Shown here: one piece after another, positions 49,825 through 59,625 of the stretch
Layout of the letters: each line of letters starts with the position of its first letter
How positions within the stretch are numbered: position 1 is the first letter of the stretch
Assembly (NCBI GenBank): GCA_002480565.1
Contig: DLCK01000061.1
Location: 4,877 to 68,876 of the forward strand
Direction of reading: 5' to 3'
DNA length: 64,000 nt
Origin: Phycisphaerales bacterium UBA7800
Lineage (GTDB): Bacteria; Planctomycetota; Phycisphaerae; Phycisphaerales; Phycisphaeraceae
The notes under the pieces: generated by a model
Seen by the model: only the letters and a program-made list of their open reading frames with translations
Told to the model about the DNA's origin: nothing
The model's database searches: none
Translations under genes and position numbers: made by a program

Positions 49825-51918
49825 ATGTCTCTGTTTCTAACATCCGATGAAAAACAAGCGATTCTCTCATCAAACAATCGGCAACCCATTCTCACGGATC
49901 TGTTTTGGGCCTTGCAGTCACGTGTCCGTGATCGGGCACTCAAGCCCGGACTCATGTCGCCGGATGATCAGGTCGACTGGTGGCGCGTAGTGGCTGAATA
50001 TCTCGGAGATGCGGCGATGGTTTATGCGCTAAAGCCCTCCGAGGAGACGGCGGTCTGGTTGCGTGATGTGACCTTGAGTGTCGCACGTCGCTCAGCTGTT
50101 GACTGGACCGGTTCAAGTTATCGCACACTCATCGACGCCCCCGAGGAAGCTGGCACCAAAGGTTACCTGGAGACAACGCATATTGTGTGGGGCTTGTCAA
50201 TGGTTCTTGATTTGGCGGCGGATGTGTTAACTGCTGCTGAACAACAGGAAGTCAAAGCCGTCCTTACCGACCGTGGTATGCCGATGTGTCTGAAATGGGT
50301 TGAAGCAACAAACCACATGGCTAACTGGTACTGCGTCCTCACATCCGGCATGGCGGTCGCAGCAGCAGTACTCAACGACGAACACTATCTTGCCAAGTCA
50401 CGTGAACATCTCGAAGGTTGTTCGCAAGTCTTCCAGCCGGACGGCTCGTATTCTGAGTCATTGCAGTATGGCAACTATGCTGGTTACAGTTTGATGATGG
50501 CGCATGAAGCGTTGCGACGTCGTGATGAAGCGGATAGCGCCATCGTTCCCGTGTCCAACTATGCAGGCTATGCGCGTTGGGCGTCATACAGCTTCCTCTA
50601 CAACAAATCATTAACAGGTTGGGGGCCATCGCCCAAAGCTCGGAGTTTGAACTTCAATGACAGTGGTGCGATGTTCAAACCTAGCGGCGAATTCTTACTG
50701 CACATTGCATCACGTGCTGCTGCTTCACATCCCACCGACGCTGGGCTTGCTCGATGGCTGTTTGAGACTGCCTACGGGCAGCATGTCGCTCAAGGGCCAC
50801 ACGATCAGGCGTCCTTTGGTTTGGTTGCTGATTGGGGAGCTTTGACGTTACCGCTGTTGACTCATGCGGCCGACCCCATATCGCCAAGTGATGCAAAACT
50901 ACCTGAATTAGCGGACTTTTCCTGTGGTGACATCATTGCCCGCGATCACTTTGGTGGCAAGACGGTTATTGGTTTTCATTCTGGTAAAGATCCGCTATAC
51001 GGCCCAGGGCATCTGCATGGGGACCTTAACAGTTTGATACTCGTACACAACGATGAACGCATGCTCGTTGATCCGGGGCATGCCTGTTATCGCAATTTGT
51101 ATCACGGTATTGAAACCGGTACACGTACGCACAATACATGTACCTTCATGGCCGACAACACCGATGCAGTTCTTCGACCCATGGAAGATCAGATCGGTAT
51201 GAAGACGCTCGAGCAATCCAAGATGACACGCCGTCATCGTAATGGCAATGTCCCTGATGAACCTGCGGATCGTGGTGGTCGTCAGCTCATCGCTGCGCAG
51301 CTTGATGATCTCCGAGTGATGGGCGGTGAAGCTTCAAAACTCTATGGCAATCCACTGACGCATTTTGGTCGCTTTGTCATTCTCTGCGGCAGTAACGTCG
51401 TCTTCGTCGTGGATCACATTCAAGCCTCTGCGCCCGTGAAAACCCATTGGCATTGGCTGCTGAATAATCGTGATGACACGTTGGACTATCGTTACATCGG
51501 CAAGGATCGCATCGTCGCGCGTCGAGGAAACACCGGCATGAAGCTGTTTCATTGTGCAGAGGGTAAGCCGTCCACAGTGAGCTTTGCTTGCGTCCATGAT
51601 GCGTATCACTGCCTACCGAATCATCGTGGTGAAGGCCGGCCTGGTAGTGGACATCTGTTGACTTGGGGGGATACCCAGAAACGTACGCAACTCACAGCGC
51701 TGCATGCCATCGCGGTGGACCGCTACGGCCCGGTTGCTGACTGGCATCTGAAGCCCGATGAGACCGGCACAAGTATGGTGGGTTTGGCTGGCTGTGTCGA
51801 TTGGCATATTCAACTTATCGAACAGAACAGCATCCTCATTAGCGAACGCGTCAGTGGTCGTGAGTATGAATTGCTTTTGCAGGATTCGACACAATGGACA
51901 CTGACGAAAAAGAACTGA
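49825..51918 (+). CDS. Heparinase II/III-like polysaccharide lyase
   Basis: 697 residues from the ATG at 49825 (AAGG upstream); two earlier in-frame ATGs (49744, 49777) have poor sites. The N-terminal half is an (alpha/alpha) toroid, with VEATNHMANWYCVLTSGMAV containing the likely catalytic Asn-His region and SYSESLQYGNYAGYS. The C-terminal beta-sandwich holds YGPGHLHGDLNSLIL, the HGH-D-type metal motif of the family, and a TGTRTHNTCTF block. No clear signal peptide. Lyases of this fold cut uronic-acid polymers such as alginate, heparin or ulvan-type glycans; which is unknown. Confidence 0.82.
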   Translation: MSLFLTSDEKQAILSSNNRQPILTDLFWALQSRVRDRALKPGLMSPDDQVDWWRVVAEYLGDAAMVYALKPSEETAVWLRDVTLSVARRSAVDWTGSSYRTLIDAPEEAGTKGYLETTHIVWGLSMVLDLAADVLTAAEQQEVKAVLTDRGMPMCLKWVEATNHMANWYCVLTSGMAVAAAVLNDEHYLAKSREHLEGCSQVFQPDGSYSESLQYGNYAGYSLMMAHEALRRRDEADSAIVPVSNYAGYARWASYSFLYNKSLTGWGPSPKARSLNFNDSGAMFKPSGEFLLHIASRAAASHPTDAGLARWLFETAYGQHVAQGPHDQASFGLVADWGALTLPLLTHAADPISPSDAKLPELADFSCGDIIARDHFGGKTVIGFHSGKDPLYGPGHLHGDLNSLILVHNDERMLVDPGHACYRNLYHGIETGTRTHNTCTFMADNTDAVLRPMEDQIGMKTLEQSKMTRRHRNGNVPDEPADRGGRQLIAAQLDDLRVMGGEASKLYGNPLTHFGRFVILCGSNVVFVVDHIQASAPVKTHWHWLLNNRDDTLDYRYIGKDRIVARRGNTGMKLFHCAEGKPSTVSFACVHDAYHCLPNHRGEGRPGSGHLLTWGDTQKRTQLTALHAIAVDRYGPVADWHLKPDETGTSMVGLAGCVDWHIQLIEQNSILISERVSGREYELLLQDSTQWTLTKKN

Positions 51919-51936
51919 CATGCATAGGAACACAAC

Positions 51937-52320
51937 ATGCGCATTGAGCATTTTGCAGTACAGGTGGCTTCACCCACAGAAATGACAAGCTGGTATCAGA
52001 AGCATCTTGGCCTGCGGATTATCCGTCATGTAGGAGGTATAGCGGGTACCTGTTTTCTGGCAGATGACAGCGATAGGGTGTTACTTGAGATTTACAGTAA
52101 TCCCAAAGTTGTCACGCCGGACTACGCGTCGATGCATCCATTGCTATTGCACATGGCGTTTGTCAGTGATGATGTACAGCGTGATTGTGATCGACTTGCC
52201 CGCGCCGGAGCAACAGTGATTGATGCTCCTTTTGTCTCACCTGCTGGCGACTCTCTTGCCATGCTGCGCGACCCTTGGGGGTTGGCAATTCAATTATGTT
52301 GTCGAGCCAAGCAGATGTGA
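51937..52320 (+). CDS. VOC-superfamily (glyoxalase-like) metalloprotein
   Basis: 127 residues with two beta-alpha-beta-beta-beta units: IEHFAVQVASPTEMTSWYQK and LLEIYSNP in the first, LLLHMAFVSDDVQRDCDRLA and LAMLRDPWGLAIQLC in the second. Possible metal ligands are His5, Glu52, His72 and Gln117-region. Starts 19 bases after the lyase gene, so it is likely in its operon, perhaps acting on an unsaturated sugar product. A terminator follows. Confidence 0.85.
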   Translation: MRIEHFAVQVASPTEMTSWYQKHLGLRIIRHVGGIAGTCFLADDSDRVLLEIYSNPKVVTPDYASMHPLLLHMAFVSDDVQRDCDRLARAGATVIDAPFVSPAGDSLAMLRDPWGLAIQLCCRAKQM

Positions 52321-52351
52321 CAACCACATATTTCTATCTTCAAATCAAATG

Positions 52352-52390
52352 CAGCTAAGCTCAGTGACACTAAGTTTAGCTGTTTTTTTT
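52352..52390 (+). terminator. Intrinsic terminator after the VOC gene
   Basis: CAGCTAAGCT pairs with AGTTTAGCTG (one G-T pair) across an 11-base loop, followed by eight T. Confidence 0.85.
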
Positions 52391-52516
52391 ATAGCGCTAT
52401 TGTGTGAATCCTGAGAATTGATTGAGTAGTGATACGTTTTTCAAATAGATGTTTTGCCCGATTGGTTTGTAATCTGGACAATCCGATTGTAAACGTGGAT
52501 TTGCTTTAGAAACTGA

Positions 52517-52566
52517 TTGACTTGGTCGATGGATGTCCCTACTGTAACTTAGCAACCGGTTGCTAA
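52517..52566 (+). promoter_or_regulatory. LacI-gene promoter with overlapping palindromic operator
   Basis: A -35 TTGACT (52517-52522), 17-base spacer and -10 TACTGT (52540-52545) precede the gene. The perfect 18-bp palindrome TTAGCAACCGGTTGCTAA (52549-52566) covers the predicted start of transcription, so the repressor most likely controls itself. Confidence 0.8.
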
Positions 52567-52576
52567 AGGGTTTTTT

Positions 52577-53599
52577 ATGACAGAACGTGTGACATTAAGC
52601 CAGATTGCCAAGCAATGCGGAGCTAACAAGAGCACGGTCAGTCGCGTTTTGAACAACCGCTGCGATGCGTCGTTTTCGGTTCAGCCGCAATTACGAGATA
52701 AGATTCTTCGCGTTGCTCGGCAGATGCGTTATCGCCCGAATCTGCATGCTCAGACGCTTGCCAGGCGACAGACGCGTTTGATTGCCGTGCCGCGTTTGGT
52801 TCCTTCAGGTGACTCTGAGCATGTCCCCGGAATTTATGATGCTGTGACATCTCACCTTGTCCCATATTTTCGTGAGCATGGTTTTGAGGTGTGCAGCACG
52901 TACTATGATCCGCAGCATGACAAGACTCTGTTACCTCCCTGGGGCGTTGACGGGTTGGTGGTGATGCATCGTTCACCATCACACCTTATCGATGAGCTTG
53001 AAGAGGCAGCGATGCCATATGTCTGTGTTAATTGTCCGACGGGTCCGGCTGGCCATAGTATTCAGGTTGATGACACCGGTGGTGCCGAATTGGCGTTGGG
53101 GCATTTGTTGGCGTTGGGGCATCGACGAATCGCATATAGACGTTTTCGCACACATTTACCACCGTTGCATAGCAGCATGATCGCGCGTCACGATAGTTAT
53201 CTGCAATTTCTAAGTGATCACGGATTGAAACCTGTCAAGCCGCATGACGGTCCATGGGATGAGCCGGAATTATACTTGCGAAAAATCATCAAGGCCGGTG
53301 CGACTGCGGTTTTGGCTTACGATCATGTGGAAGCCATTCGCTTGCTCAAGGCCTCGCAAAAAGCGGCAGTGCGCTTTCCGCAGGACTTGTCGCTGGTTTG
53401 TTTTAATGATGAATTTCCATGTTCGATGGTGATGCCGTCACTGACTTCGGTGGCCTTGCCTACTGCTGAGATGGGGAAGCATGCCGCCCAAATCTTGATT
53501 GAGCAGCTTAATGGCCAACTCACCGGAGAGTCACCTTTGGAGTATGTTTTGCCAGAAACTTTGGTCGTTCGCCAATCGACTGTGTCTTGCACGATGTGA
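52577..53599 (+). CDS. LacI-family transcriptional repressor
   Basis: 340 residues. Helix-turn-helix TLSQIAKQCGANKSTVSRVL and hinge YRPNLHAQTLARRQ. The ligand domain includes VDGLVVMHRSP, GGAELALGHLLALGHRRIAYRR-type segment and LSLVCFNDEFPCSMVMPSL. An 18-bp palindrome sits 10 bases upstream of the ATG. Located between a lyase operon and a pseudopilin/hydrolase pair on the same strand, either of which may be the target. Confidence 0.93.
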   Translation: MTERVTLSQIAKQCGANKSTVSRVLNNRCDASFSVQPQLRDKILRVARQMRYRPNLHAQTLARRQTRLIAVPRLVPSGDSEHVPGIYDAVTSHLVPYFREHGFEVCSTYYDPQHDKTLLPPWGVDGLVVMHRSPSHLIDELEEAAMPYVCVNCPTGPAGHSIQVDDTGGAELALGHLLALGHRRIAYRRFRTHLPPLHSSMIARHDSYLQFLSDHGLKPVKPHDGPWDEPELYLRKIIKAGATAVLAYDHVEAIRLLKASQKAAVRFPQDLSLVCFNDEFPCSMVMPSLTSVALPTAEMGKHAAQILIEQLNGQLTGESPLEYVLPETLVVRQSTVSCTM

Positions 53600-53651
53600 G
53601 TGCAATGTAAAGATCCGAAGCTTGAATTTTGTGTCGAAAGGAGCAGAGTCC

Positions 53652-54332
53652 ATGCGCTATATGAAGGCTTTTACACTCATAGAGTTGTTGGTGGTTATTT
53701 CCATTATCTCAATTCTGGTTGCCATTCTTTTACCTGCGTTGGCTGCTGCTCGCAAGGCTGCTCGTGCTTCAGTGTGTCTTAATAATCTACGACAGGTACG
53801 CTTGGCATCACAGCTTTATAGCAGTGATTACCAGGACCTGTTACTGCCGGCATATATTGGTTCTTCCGGTAATACCAGTGCCAATTGGTGGGTATACAAG
53901 GTTGGCCCATACATGAAAACCGGCGGTCTAACGGCCGATACCACCATCATGCGATGTCCGGCGTGGTCAGACATGATAGCCAATAACATGCGTTATTACA
54001 GCTATGCCATCAACCGCTATACCGGCTATATCGACGGTTCGGGAAATGGGCAGGATGGCTATCCCGGCAGAATTGAACAGGTCGCCAGGCCTTCGGACGT
54101 CTATTATTTTGCGGATGGCAACGCCGTGCAAAGTGGTAGTCGCTGGTCCTGGCGATTTTTCTCCTATCCATCCAATGCCACGAATTCGGGCCGACTCATT
54201 GATGTGCAGCGACATACCAATGGTGCCAACATTGTGTTTGCTGACGGCCACGGTAAGCGAACCAAGCAGCCAGCCGAGATTGATACGATCAGTACCCCTG
54301 ATGAATTTGCCAGACATTATCTCTGGCAATAA
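53652..54332 (+). CDS. Prepilin-type secreted protein
   Basis: 226 residues from the ATG at 53652 (AAAGGAG upstream); a longer in-frame ATG lies in the LacI gene. N-terminus MRYMKAFTLIELLVVISIIS with Glu at +5 after the cleavage site, then LLPALAAARKAARASVCLNN. The C-terminal GANIVFADGHG is the DG motif of planctomycete DUF1559-like proteins. The short positive leader and single helix mean processing by a prepilin peptidase is expected. 82 bases before the hydrolase gene. Confidence 0.88.
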   Translation: MRYMKAFTLIELLVVISIISILVAILLPALAAARKAARASVCLNNLRQVRLASQLYSSDYQDLLLPAYIGSSGNTSANWWVYKVGPYMKTGGLTADTTIMRCPAWSDMIANNMRYYSYAINRYTGYIDGSGNGQDGYPGRIEQVARPSDVYYFADGNAVQSGSRWSWRFFSYPSNATNSGRLIDVQRHTNGANIVFADGHGKRTKQPAEIDTISTPDEFARHYLWQ

Positions 54333-54414
54333 TTCGATTCCATTGAAGCTTTGTATGTCGTTTGCCAAACGCACGACGTCGGCTAAACACACTTGATTTT
54401 GAGAGGAAGTCCGA

Positions 54415-57132
54415 ATGTTTTTACGGAATGCCGTTGTGATACATCTCGTTATGGCTCTGTTGTGCCCGATGCTTACGCACGCTGCTGAGCAACCCGTTGA
54501 GGTTCAAGGCCTGCCATTTTCCAATGGCTTTGTGTTTGACATTCCCTTTGACGGATTGCAGCAGGGCACCGCGCCATACGACCTGACGCGCAGTCATGAT
54601 GAGAAAACCATCGAGCAATTCGTCACCGTCAAGCAAGAGCGTTTCGTCCTTACTGGCAGTGATAAAGAGATTCGCTTCTGGGGGACAAACCTTTGTTATA
54701 CAGCCTGTTTCCCGCCGCATGATGTATCAGATCGTTTGGCAAAACGTCTGGCGAGTCTGGGGATCAATATCGTTCGTTTTCATCATATGGATCAACGCCG
54801 ATATCCGGGTGGGATATGGGATCGAGATGCAGCAGTGGCTACGACACCTGCTTATCGAGATGTCAATCCAGAACATAACTTTGTGCATGCGAAGTTGGAT
54901 GCCGAAGCATTGGATCGCATGGATTATCTCATTGCCCAACTCAAACGCAGGGGGATTCGTGTCAATCTGAACCTCAAGGTTTCACGCGAATATGGTACAG
55001 CTGATGGGTTCCCCGCTGCTGGTGAAGATCAAATGATCCCGCGTCGTGGTAGAGGTGTGGACATGTTTTTGCCTGCTGTCATTGAAGCTCAAAAACGTTA
55101 TGCCCGGATGATCCTTGAGCATGTCAACGCCTATACCGGCATGAGCTATGCGCAAGATCCGGTGGTGGCCATGCTGGAAATCAACAACGAAAACGGTTTG
55201 GTCTATGGGTGGAATTTAGGCATGTTGGATCGCCTGCCTAAGTCGTGGCATGAGGCATTGGTTGAACAATGGAATCAGTGGTTACAAGAACGCTACCATA
55301 CGACTGCTGCATTGGAAAAGGCATGGGGACTATCGCTGCAAAATCAAGGTGATGGCAATTTATTGCAGCAAGCTCAGGTTAAACACGGCCTGCGACTTTC
55401 CTCTGCCAAAGCTTCTATCGACAATGGCGAGCAATCAGGAGAAGTCGAATCGGCTGATGAAAACCGTGATGTGATGCGAATCCTCGTTGAGGATAAAAAA
55501 ATGTCGGATTGGCGAGTGCGTTATCGCTGGACGAACCTTGAGTTGACTGCTGCTGAATCATATGTTTTGCGATTGTCAATCCGGGCCAATCGGCAGCAAA
55601 AGTTACGTCTGACTTTCAGACGCAGTGATGATTCACGTAAGACATTCCGGCCATCACATTACATGGATGTGTCCGAGCAATGGCAGGCATTTGAAATTCC
55701 ATTTACGACACCAACTGATTTACTTGGCAACACCTCGCAGATATTGCTGGGCATGGGCTATGCCGGTCTGGCTGTCGAGTTTAGAGATGTCCTCTTGCAG
55801 CCTTCCAGGCCAACGGGTTTGATGCATGGTGAAGGGATTGATGAAAATCAACAAGTCCCTTGGCCAAACAAAAGTGATTTGGCCGCACGCAACAGTGCTT
55901 TCCAGACTGATGCGATGGCATTTCTGCGGGAATCTGAAATTGATTATTGGCTGCAAATGAAGCGTTTTCTTCGTGATGAGTTGGGTTGCAAAGCAACTGT
56001 CACAGGAACCGCTGCTGGTCATACCACACCACAGATTGCAGCAGCAAGTGTTGATTTTGTCGATACGCATCGTTACTGGGGCGGTCCCAAATTCGAACGC
56101 TCGCGTTACAACCGCAGTCAATGGACGATGAAACATCTTGCTATGGTGAATCATCCTGCGACCTCGACTATTGCGCGGATGAGTACCCGGCGGGTTTTTG
56201 GTATGCCGTTTACAATCACTGAATACAACCATCCTCAACCCCAGGATTATGCTGCGGAAGGTTTTCCGATTATGGCTGTATGGGGTGCTTATCAGGGATG
56301 GCAAGGTATATTTCAATTTGCCTATTCGCATAACAGACAAAGCATCGAACAGCACGGACTTTCAGGTTCATTTTTTGATCTCTCAGGCAATCCTGTCCAA
56401 TTGGCATTGATGCCTGCTTGTTCGACAATCTTCCGTCAAGGTGCGGTTGCAAAGGCTCAAGGACAACAGGCTGGATTTGTCTCGTTGGAGGATCAGTTAG
56501 CTGGGCAGCTTGTTCGCGGATTCCCGCGGCTGGTTGAAGCGGTGGCCTATGACGGTGGCGTTGCTGATAATGCATGGATGACTTCTGCTATCGGACTTGC
56601 AAGAACGCCACAACAAGCCAATGGCACATCATCGACTTCCATGCAGCAACCTGTTACTTGGACCGGGCACGATCAGCAGGCAGGGCGAATTTGCTTTACA
56701 GGTGATCAGGCGGCGGGACTCATTGGCTTTGTTAAGGATCACCCCTTGGACCTGGGTTGGATAAAACTTGTGCCGGGTAACACATCGCTTAACGGTTTTG
56801 CGGTAGTGATGATCAATGCTGTGGATGGCCAAAAACTCGGTAGAGCAGGACGGTATCTGATTACAGCTGTGACACGTTGTGCGAATCGGGATATGGGATG
56901 GGATGATCAGCACACCACTTTGGGGACCAACTGGGGCTCCCTGCCAACCTATGCCGAAGCAGTGCCTTTGCAGGTGAAGCTTTCCCCGCAGACTGCTGAT
57001 GTGCAGCTTTATCCACTCAATGCCAATGGATCACGACGCGCAATGGTTGTCATGAAACAACAACAGTATGAACTACAAACCGGCATGCACACGCTCTGGT
57101 ATGAGTTGGTTTTAAATACTGGCAAGCCATGA
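54415..57132 (+). CDS. Secreted clan GH-A glycoside hydrolase with carbohydrate-binding insert
   Basis: 905 residues. Signal peptide (LVMALLCPMLTHAAE), then a (beta/alpha)8 barrel starting FWGTNLCYTACFPP and SLGINIVRFHHMD. The acid/base candidate is in VVAMLEINNENGL, the nucleophile candidate in PFTITEYNHPQP. A CBM4_9-like jelly roll is inserted at about 340-470 (LRLSIRANRQQKLRLTFRR). The C-terminal about 180 residues are beta-rich. Similar large planctomycete proteins are GH5-like. Substrate unknown. Follows a pseudopilin gene. Confidence 0.82.
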   Translation: MFLRNAVVIHLVMALLCPMLTHAAEQPVEVQGLPFSNGFVFDIPFDGLQQGTAPYDLTRSHDEKTIEQFVTVKQERFVLTGSDKEIRFWGTNLCYTACFPPHDVSDRLAKRLASLGINIVRFHHMDQRRYPGGIWDRDAAVATTPAYRDVNPEHNFVHAKLDAEALDRMDYLIAQLKRRGIRVNLNLKVSREYGTADGFPAAGEDQMIPRRGRGVDMFLPAVIEAQKRYARMILEHVNAYTGMSYAQDPVVAMLEINNENGLVYGWNLGMLDRLPKSWHEALVEQWNQWLQERYHTTAALEKAWGLSLQNQGDGNLLQQAQVKHGLRLSSAKASIDNGEQSGEVESADENRDVMRILVEDKKMSDWRVRYRWTNLELTAAESYVLRLSIRANRQQKLRLTFRRSDDSRKTFRPSHYMDVSEQWQAFEIPFTTPTDLLGNTSQILLGMGYAGLAVEFRDVLLQPSRPTGLMHGEGIDENQQVPWPNKSDLAARNSAFQTDAMAFLRESEIDYWLQMKRFLRDELGCKATVTGTAAGHTTPQIAAASVDFVDTHRYWGGPKFERSRYNRSQWTMKHLAMVNHPATSTIARMSTRRVFGMPFTITEYNHPQPQDYAAEGFPIMAVWGAYQGWQGIFQFAYSHNRQSIEQHGLSGSFFDLSGNPVQLALMPACSTIFRQGAVAKAQGQQAGFVSLEDQLAGQLVRGFPRLVEAVAYDGGVADNAWMTSAIGLARTPQQANGTSSTSMQQPVTWTGHDQQAGRICFTGDQAAGLIGFVKDHPLDLGWIKLVPGNTSLNGFAVVMINAVDGQKLGRAGRYLITAVTRCANRDMGWDDQHTTLGTNWGSLPTYAEAVPLQVKLSPQTADVQLYPLNANGSRRAMVVMKQQQYELQTGMHTLWYELVLNTGKP

Positions 57133-57149
57133 TCCGGTTGGTCATTGCG

Positions 57150-58283
57150 TTACTCTAATGGTTCTACACGTCGCGATATGGGAGATGGTGCTTGATCGCC
57201 AAAGGGGGTTGGGATGTTGACTACCTTAAGCTGGTTGGCTGAGTCGCGTGCAGCTAAGCAGGTTCCCGCTGAGAGCAATCCCTCGCGTAAAGGTGTCTGG
57301 GAGACATCGCGGTTACGGATCACGTCCAGGAAATTTTTTGCCAGGATCGGATCGCCACCACCATGGCCGGTGTCAGTTTTGATGGTGACGGTTTCAACGC
57401 GATTTTGTTTGTGGCTATGGAACGTGAACTGGTCGGTGGTCCAGTCGAAGCTGATGGTTCCATCTTCGCCGGTGATGGTGGCACCTCGTCGTCCGGCTCC
57501 CTGACGTGTGATGAAATTCTGCGTGTAGTTGGCATGAAAACCACTGTCATACTGCACGATGGCGCTGCCAGCATCTTGGTGGAGGACTGGTTCCTGCCAG
57601 ACACAGCGACTGTGCATTGCGGTTATGCAAAGTGGCATGGCGTTGGCAAGGTAATGGATGTAGTCAAAATCATGCGTCGCTTTTTGAAGCCACAGTCCGC
57701 CGGTTTGTTCGTAGTCGCGATACCAGCTGTCTACATAGACACTGCCATAGCTGACATTGTTCACGGCCTGGATTTGATTGATCGTGCCCAGTCGTCCTTG
57801 TGTGATGTATTCGCGGACGGCTTGAAGCAATGGCGTGACACGAAGTGGAAATGAGATGACCACCTTGTCGGATTGTGCTGCGTAGGTTTTTTCCAGTTGC
57901 TCATATTGTTGCCAATTGATGCAGACGGGCTTTTCCAAAAACAGGGGGATGTTTAGCGAAGCAAGCTTCAAGGCCAAAGGTGTGTGCAGGTTGCAGCGGA
58001 CACCAATGATAACGCCATGAATCTCCGGGCCACTTTGAAGCATGGCATCAATACTGTCGAATACTGCCAGGTTTTGAGCGGTGCGGATTTTATTTTGAGT
58101 GATGCGTTCCTGAGCCTTTTGAGGGTTGGGGTCAACCAGAACATCCAGTTGTGCATGCTCATCCTGCTCGGTGATCAGTTGCGTAATCCATGCAGCCCGT
58201 TCACCAAGGCCAATCGCAGCGAGGCGAATGGTCGAAGGTTTGCTGGGGGTGACAGTATGTTGAGTGTCGGAAACCAAAGTCAT
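57150..58283 (-). CDS. Gfo/Idh/MocA-family NAD(P)-dependent oxidoreductase
   Basis: 377 residues. N-terminal Rossmann fold (TIRLAAIGLGERAAWI) and FLEKPVCINWQQYEQL with the conserved E-K-P. The C-terminal domain has GLWLQKATHDFDYIHYLA with the catalytic HD. Reduces or oxidises sugars or cyclitols such as inositol derivatives. Convergent with the GH-A gene and immediately downstream of the GntR regulator gene, which probably controls it. Confidence 0.9.
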   Translation of the reverse strand: MTLVSDTQHTVTPSKPSTIRLAAIGLGERAAWITQLITEQDEHAQLDVLVDPNPQKAQERITQNKIRTAQNLAVFDSIDAMLQSGPEIHGVIIGVRCNLHTPLALKLASLNIPLFLEKPVCINWQQYEQLEKTYAAQSDKVVISFPLRVTPLLQAVREYITQGRLGTINQIQAVNNVSYGSVYVDSWYRDYEQTGGLWLQKATHDFDYIHYLANAMPLCITAMHSRCVWQEPVLHQDAGSAIVQYDSGFHANYTQNFITRQGAGRRGATITGEDGTISFDWTTDQFTFHSHKQNRVETVTIKTDTGHGGGDPILAKNFLDVIRNRDVSQTPLREGLLSAGTCLAARDSANQLKVVNIPTPFGDQAPSPISRRVEPLE

Positions 58284-58342
58284 GATGCAACTTTCTAAAA
58301 CGTCTATTGAAAATTTAAAATAGCCTGTTAATCAAGATCTTT

Positions 58343-59464
58343 TCAGCGTTCGACCAAAGTCGGCCGCAGGCATATCTGCGTGATGCAGGCCGTTAAATAA
58401 CGGCGTTGGGTCTGGGTGAATTGGGCTTGTGATGCAGCTTGAAAACCCATCGTCTCAAACGGCAAAGCCACGGCAGGTAGCGGACGCTCGGCCTGATCAG
58501 CTAAGGTGTTGTCAATGCTCACAAATTTGATCTTCCCCGGCACGTCATGTCCTTGTTCAATGGCGTAAGCCATCGCACCCATCGCTTTGGAGTCACTGGC
58601 GCCGACCACGCCATCCACATCAACCGACTGCTCGTTAAGCTGACGCATCATCGCGCGGCCAGCTTCGCTGTCAATACTGTGTGCCAACTCCGGCATGCGT
58701 TTGGGGTTGATTGATAAGCCGGCGTCGGTCATCGCTTGGAGGTAGCCTTGTTTTCTGGCTTCAAATCCCCAGTAACTGCCACAAGGTCCATTGAGTAGTG
58801 CAATCTTCGAACAGCCTGCATCAATGAGATACCGTGTTGCCAAATAACCTGCATGGTGTTGATCAATGTAGACGCAGTGCGTGTCATCCGTCTTTTCATT
58901 GATGGACCAGATTTCCCAACTGCGCTCGATGAGCAATTGCTTAAGGGCAGTAAAACAGGAAGGCTCAATGAGCAGAGCTGTGCCTGGTGGGGTGGATTCC
59001 AGAAACGCGCGAGTCTGTTTGTCGATCTTGTCACGTTGTGTCTGACGAATGGCTGCGCCGTTGTAGGAGTCGCCAAGTGCTTCCTGGATCCCGCGAAGTA
59101 TTCGAAGTTGAATCTCTCTGGCGGGTCCTGAAAGGTTGGCAGTGTCCTGTGCGATAAACACCGTGAACGGATTGGCAGTTAGATTGTGCTGTCCATTGAG
59201 ATTGTTTTGATTCGAAGGATTGCGTTGCGCCACGAAGGTGCCTTTGCCGCGTTGTCGGGTGAGGTAGCCTTCATTGACAAGTTCAGTAAGGGAACGAATC
59301 AGTGTCGGGCGACTTACATCAAAGCGTTCGAGCAGTTGGTATTCCGATGGGAAAGCACTGCCTGGGGGGAATTTATCCGATTCGATTTCGCGGATGAGTT
59401 GTCGCTTGACGCGTAGGTATTTTGGGATGGTCGTGGTTGTCATGTCAATATCATATCGAAACAA
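58343..59464 (-). CDS. GntR/LacI hybrid transcriptional regulator
   Basis: 373 residues; ATG at 59443 is an alternative start. N-terminal winged helix of the GntR type: KYLRVKRQLIREIESDKFPP, SEYQLLERFDVSRPTLIRSL and QRGKGTFVAQ. The C-terminal sugar-binding domain is LacI-like (TRYLIDAGCSKIALLNG and DGVVGASDSKAMGAMAYAI), the AraR-type layout. Palindromes are at 59463-59480 and 59531-59550. Divergent from the pseudopilin gene. The ligand may be an oligosaccharide product. Confidence 0.88.
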   Translation of the reverse strand: MFRYDIDMTTTTIPKYLRVKRQLIREIESDKFPPGSAFPSEYQLLERFDVSRPTLIRSLTELVNEGYLTRQRGKGTFVAQRNPSNQNNLNGQHNLTANPFTVFIAQDTANLSGPAREIQLRILRGIQEALGDSYNGAAIRQTQRDKIDKQTRAFLESTPPGTALLIEPSCFTALKQLLIERSWEIWSINEKTDDTHCVYIDQHHAGYLATRYLIDAGCSKIALLNGPCGSYWGFEARKQGYLQAMTDAGLSINPKRMPELAHSIDSEAGRAMMRQLNEQSVDVDGVVGASDSKAMGAMAYAIEQGHDVPGKIKFVSIDNTLADQAERPLPAVALPFETMGFQAASQAQFTQTQRRYLTACITQICLRPTLVER

Positions 59465-59480
59465 CTTGTATTATCAAGTT
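59463..59480. promoter_or_regulatory. Palindromic operator near the GntR-type gene start
   Basis: AACTTGTATTATCAAGTT: 6-bp arms, 6-base spacer, overlapping the start of the regulator's ORF, so autoregulation is likely. Confidence 0.55.
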
Positions 59481-59530
59481 AAATCTTAAAAAAGCCAAAA
59501 ATATGACGAAATATTCAAAATTTAAAATAT

Positions 59531-59574
59531 GTCAATACAAATATATTGACAAGTTGCAAGGCTGTGTCTATGCT
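59531..59574 (+). promoter_or_regulatory. Promoter and operator of the pseudopilin-GH114-like operon
   Basis: GTCAATACAAATATATTGAC (59531-59550) is a 7-bp-arm palindrome overlapping a -35 TTGACA (59546-59551). A 17-base spacer and -10 TATGCT (59569-59574) follow. A repressor bound there would block the polymerase; the divergent GntR/LacI-like protein is the obvious candidate. Confidence 0.75.
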
Positions 59575-59625
59575 TGAACTGTCTTAGCCACGGTATGTTT
59601 TAACCCGCTTGCCGGAGATTCGATC

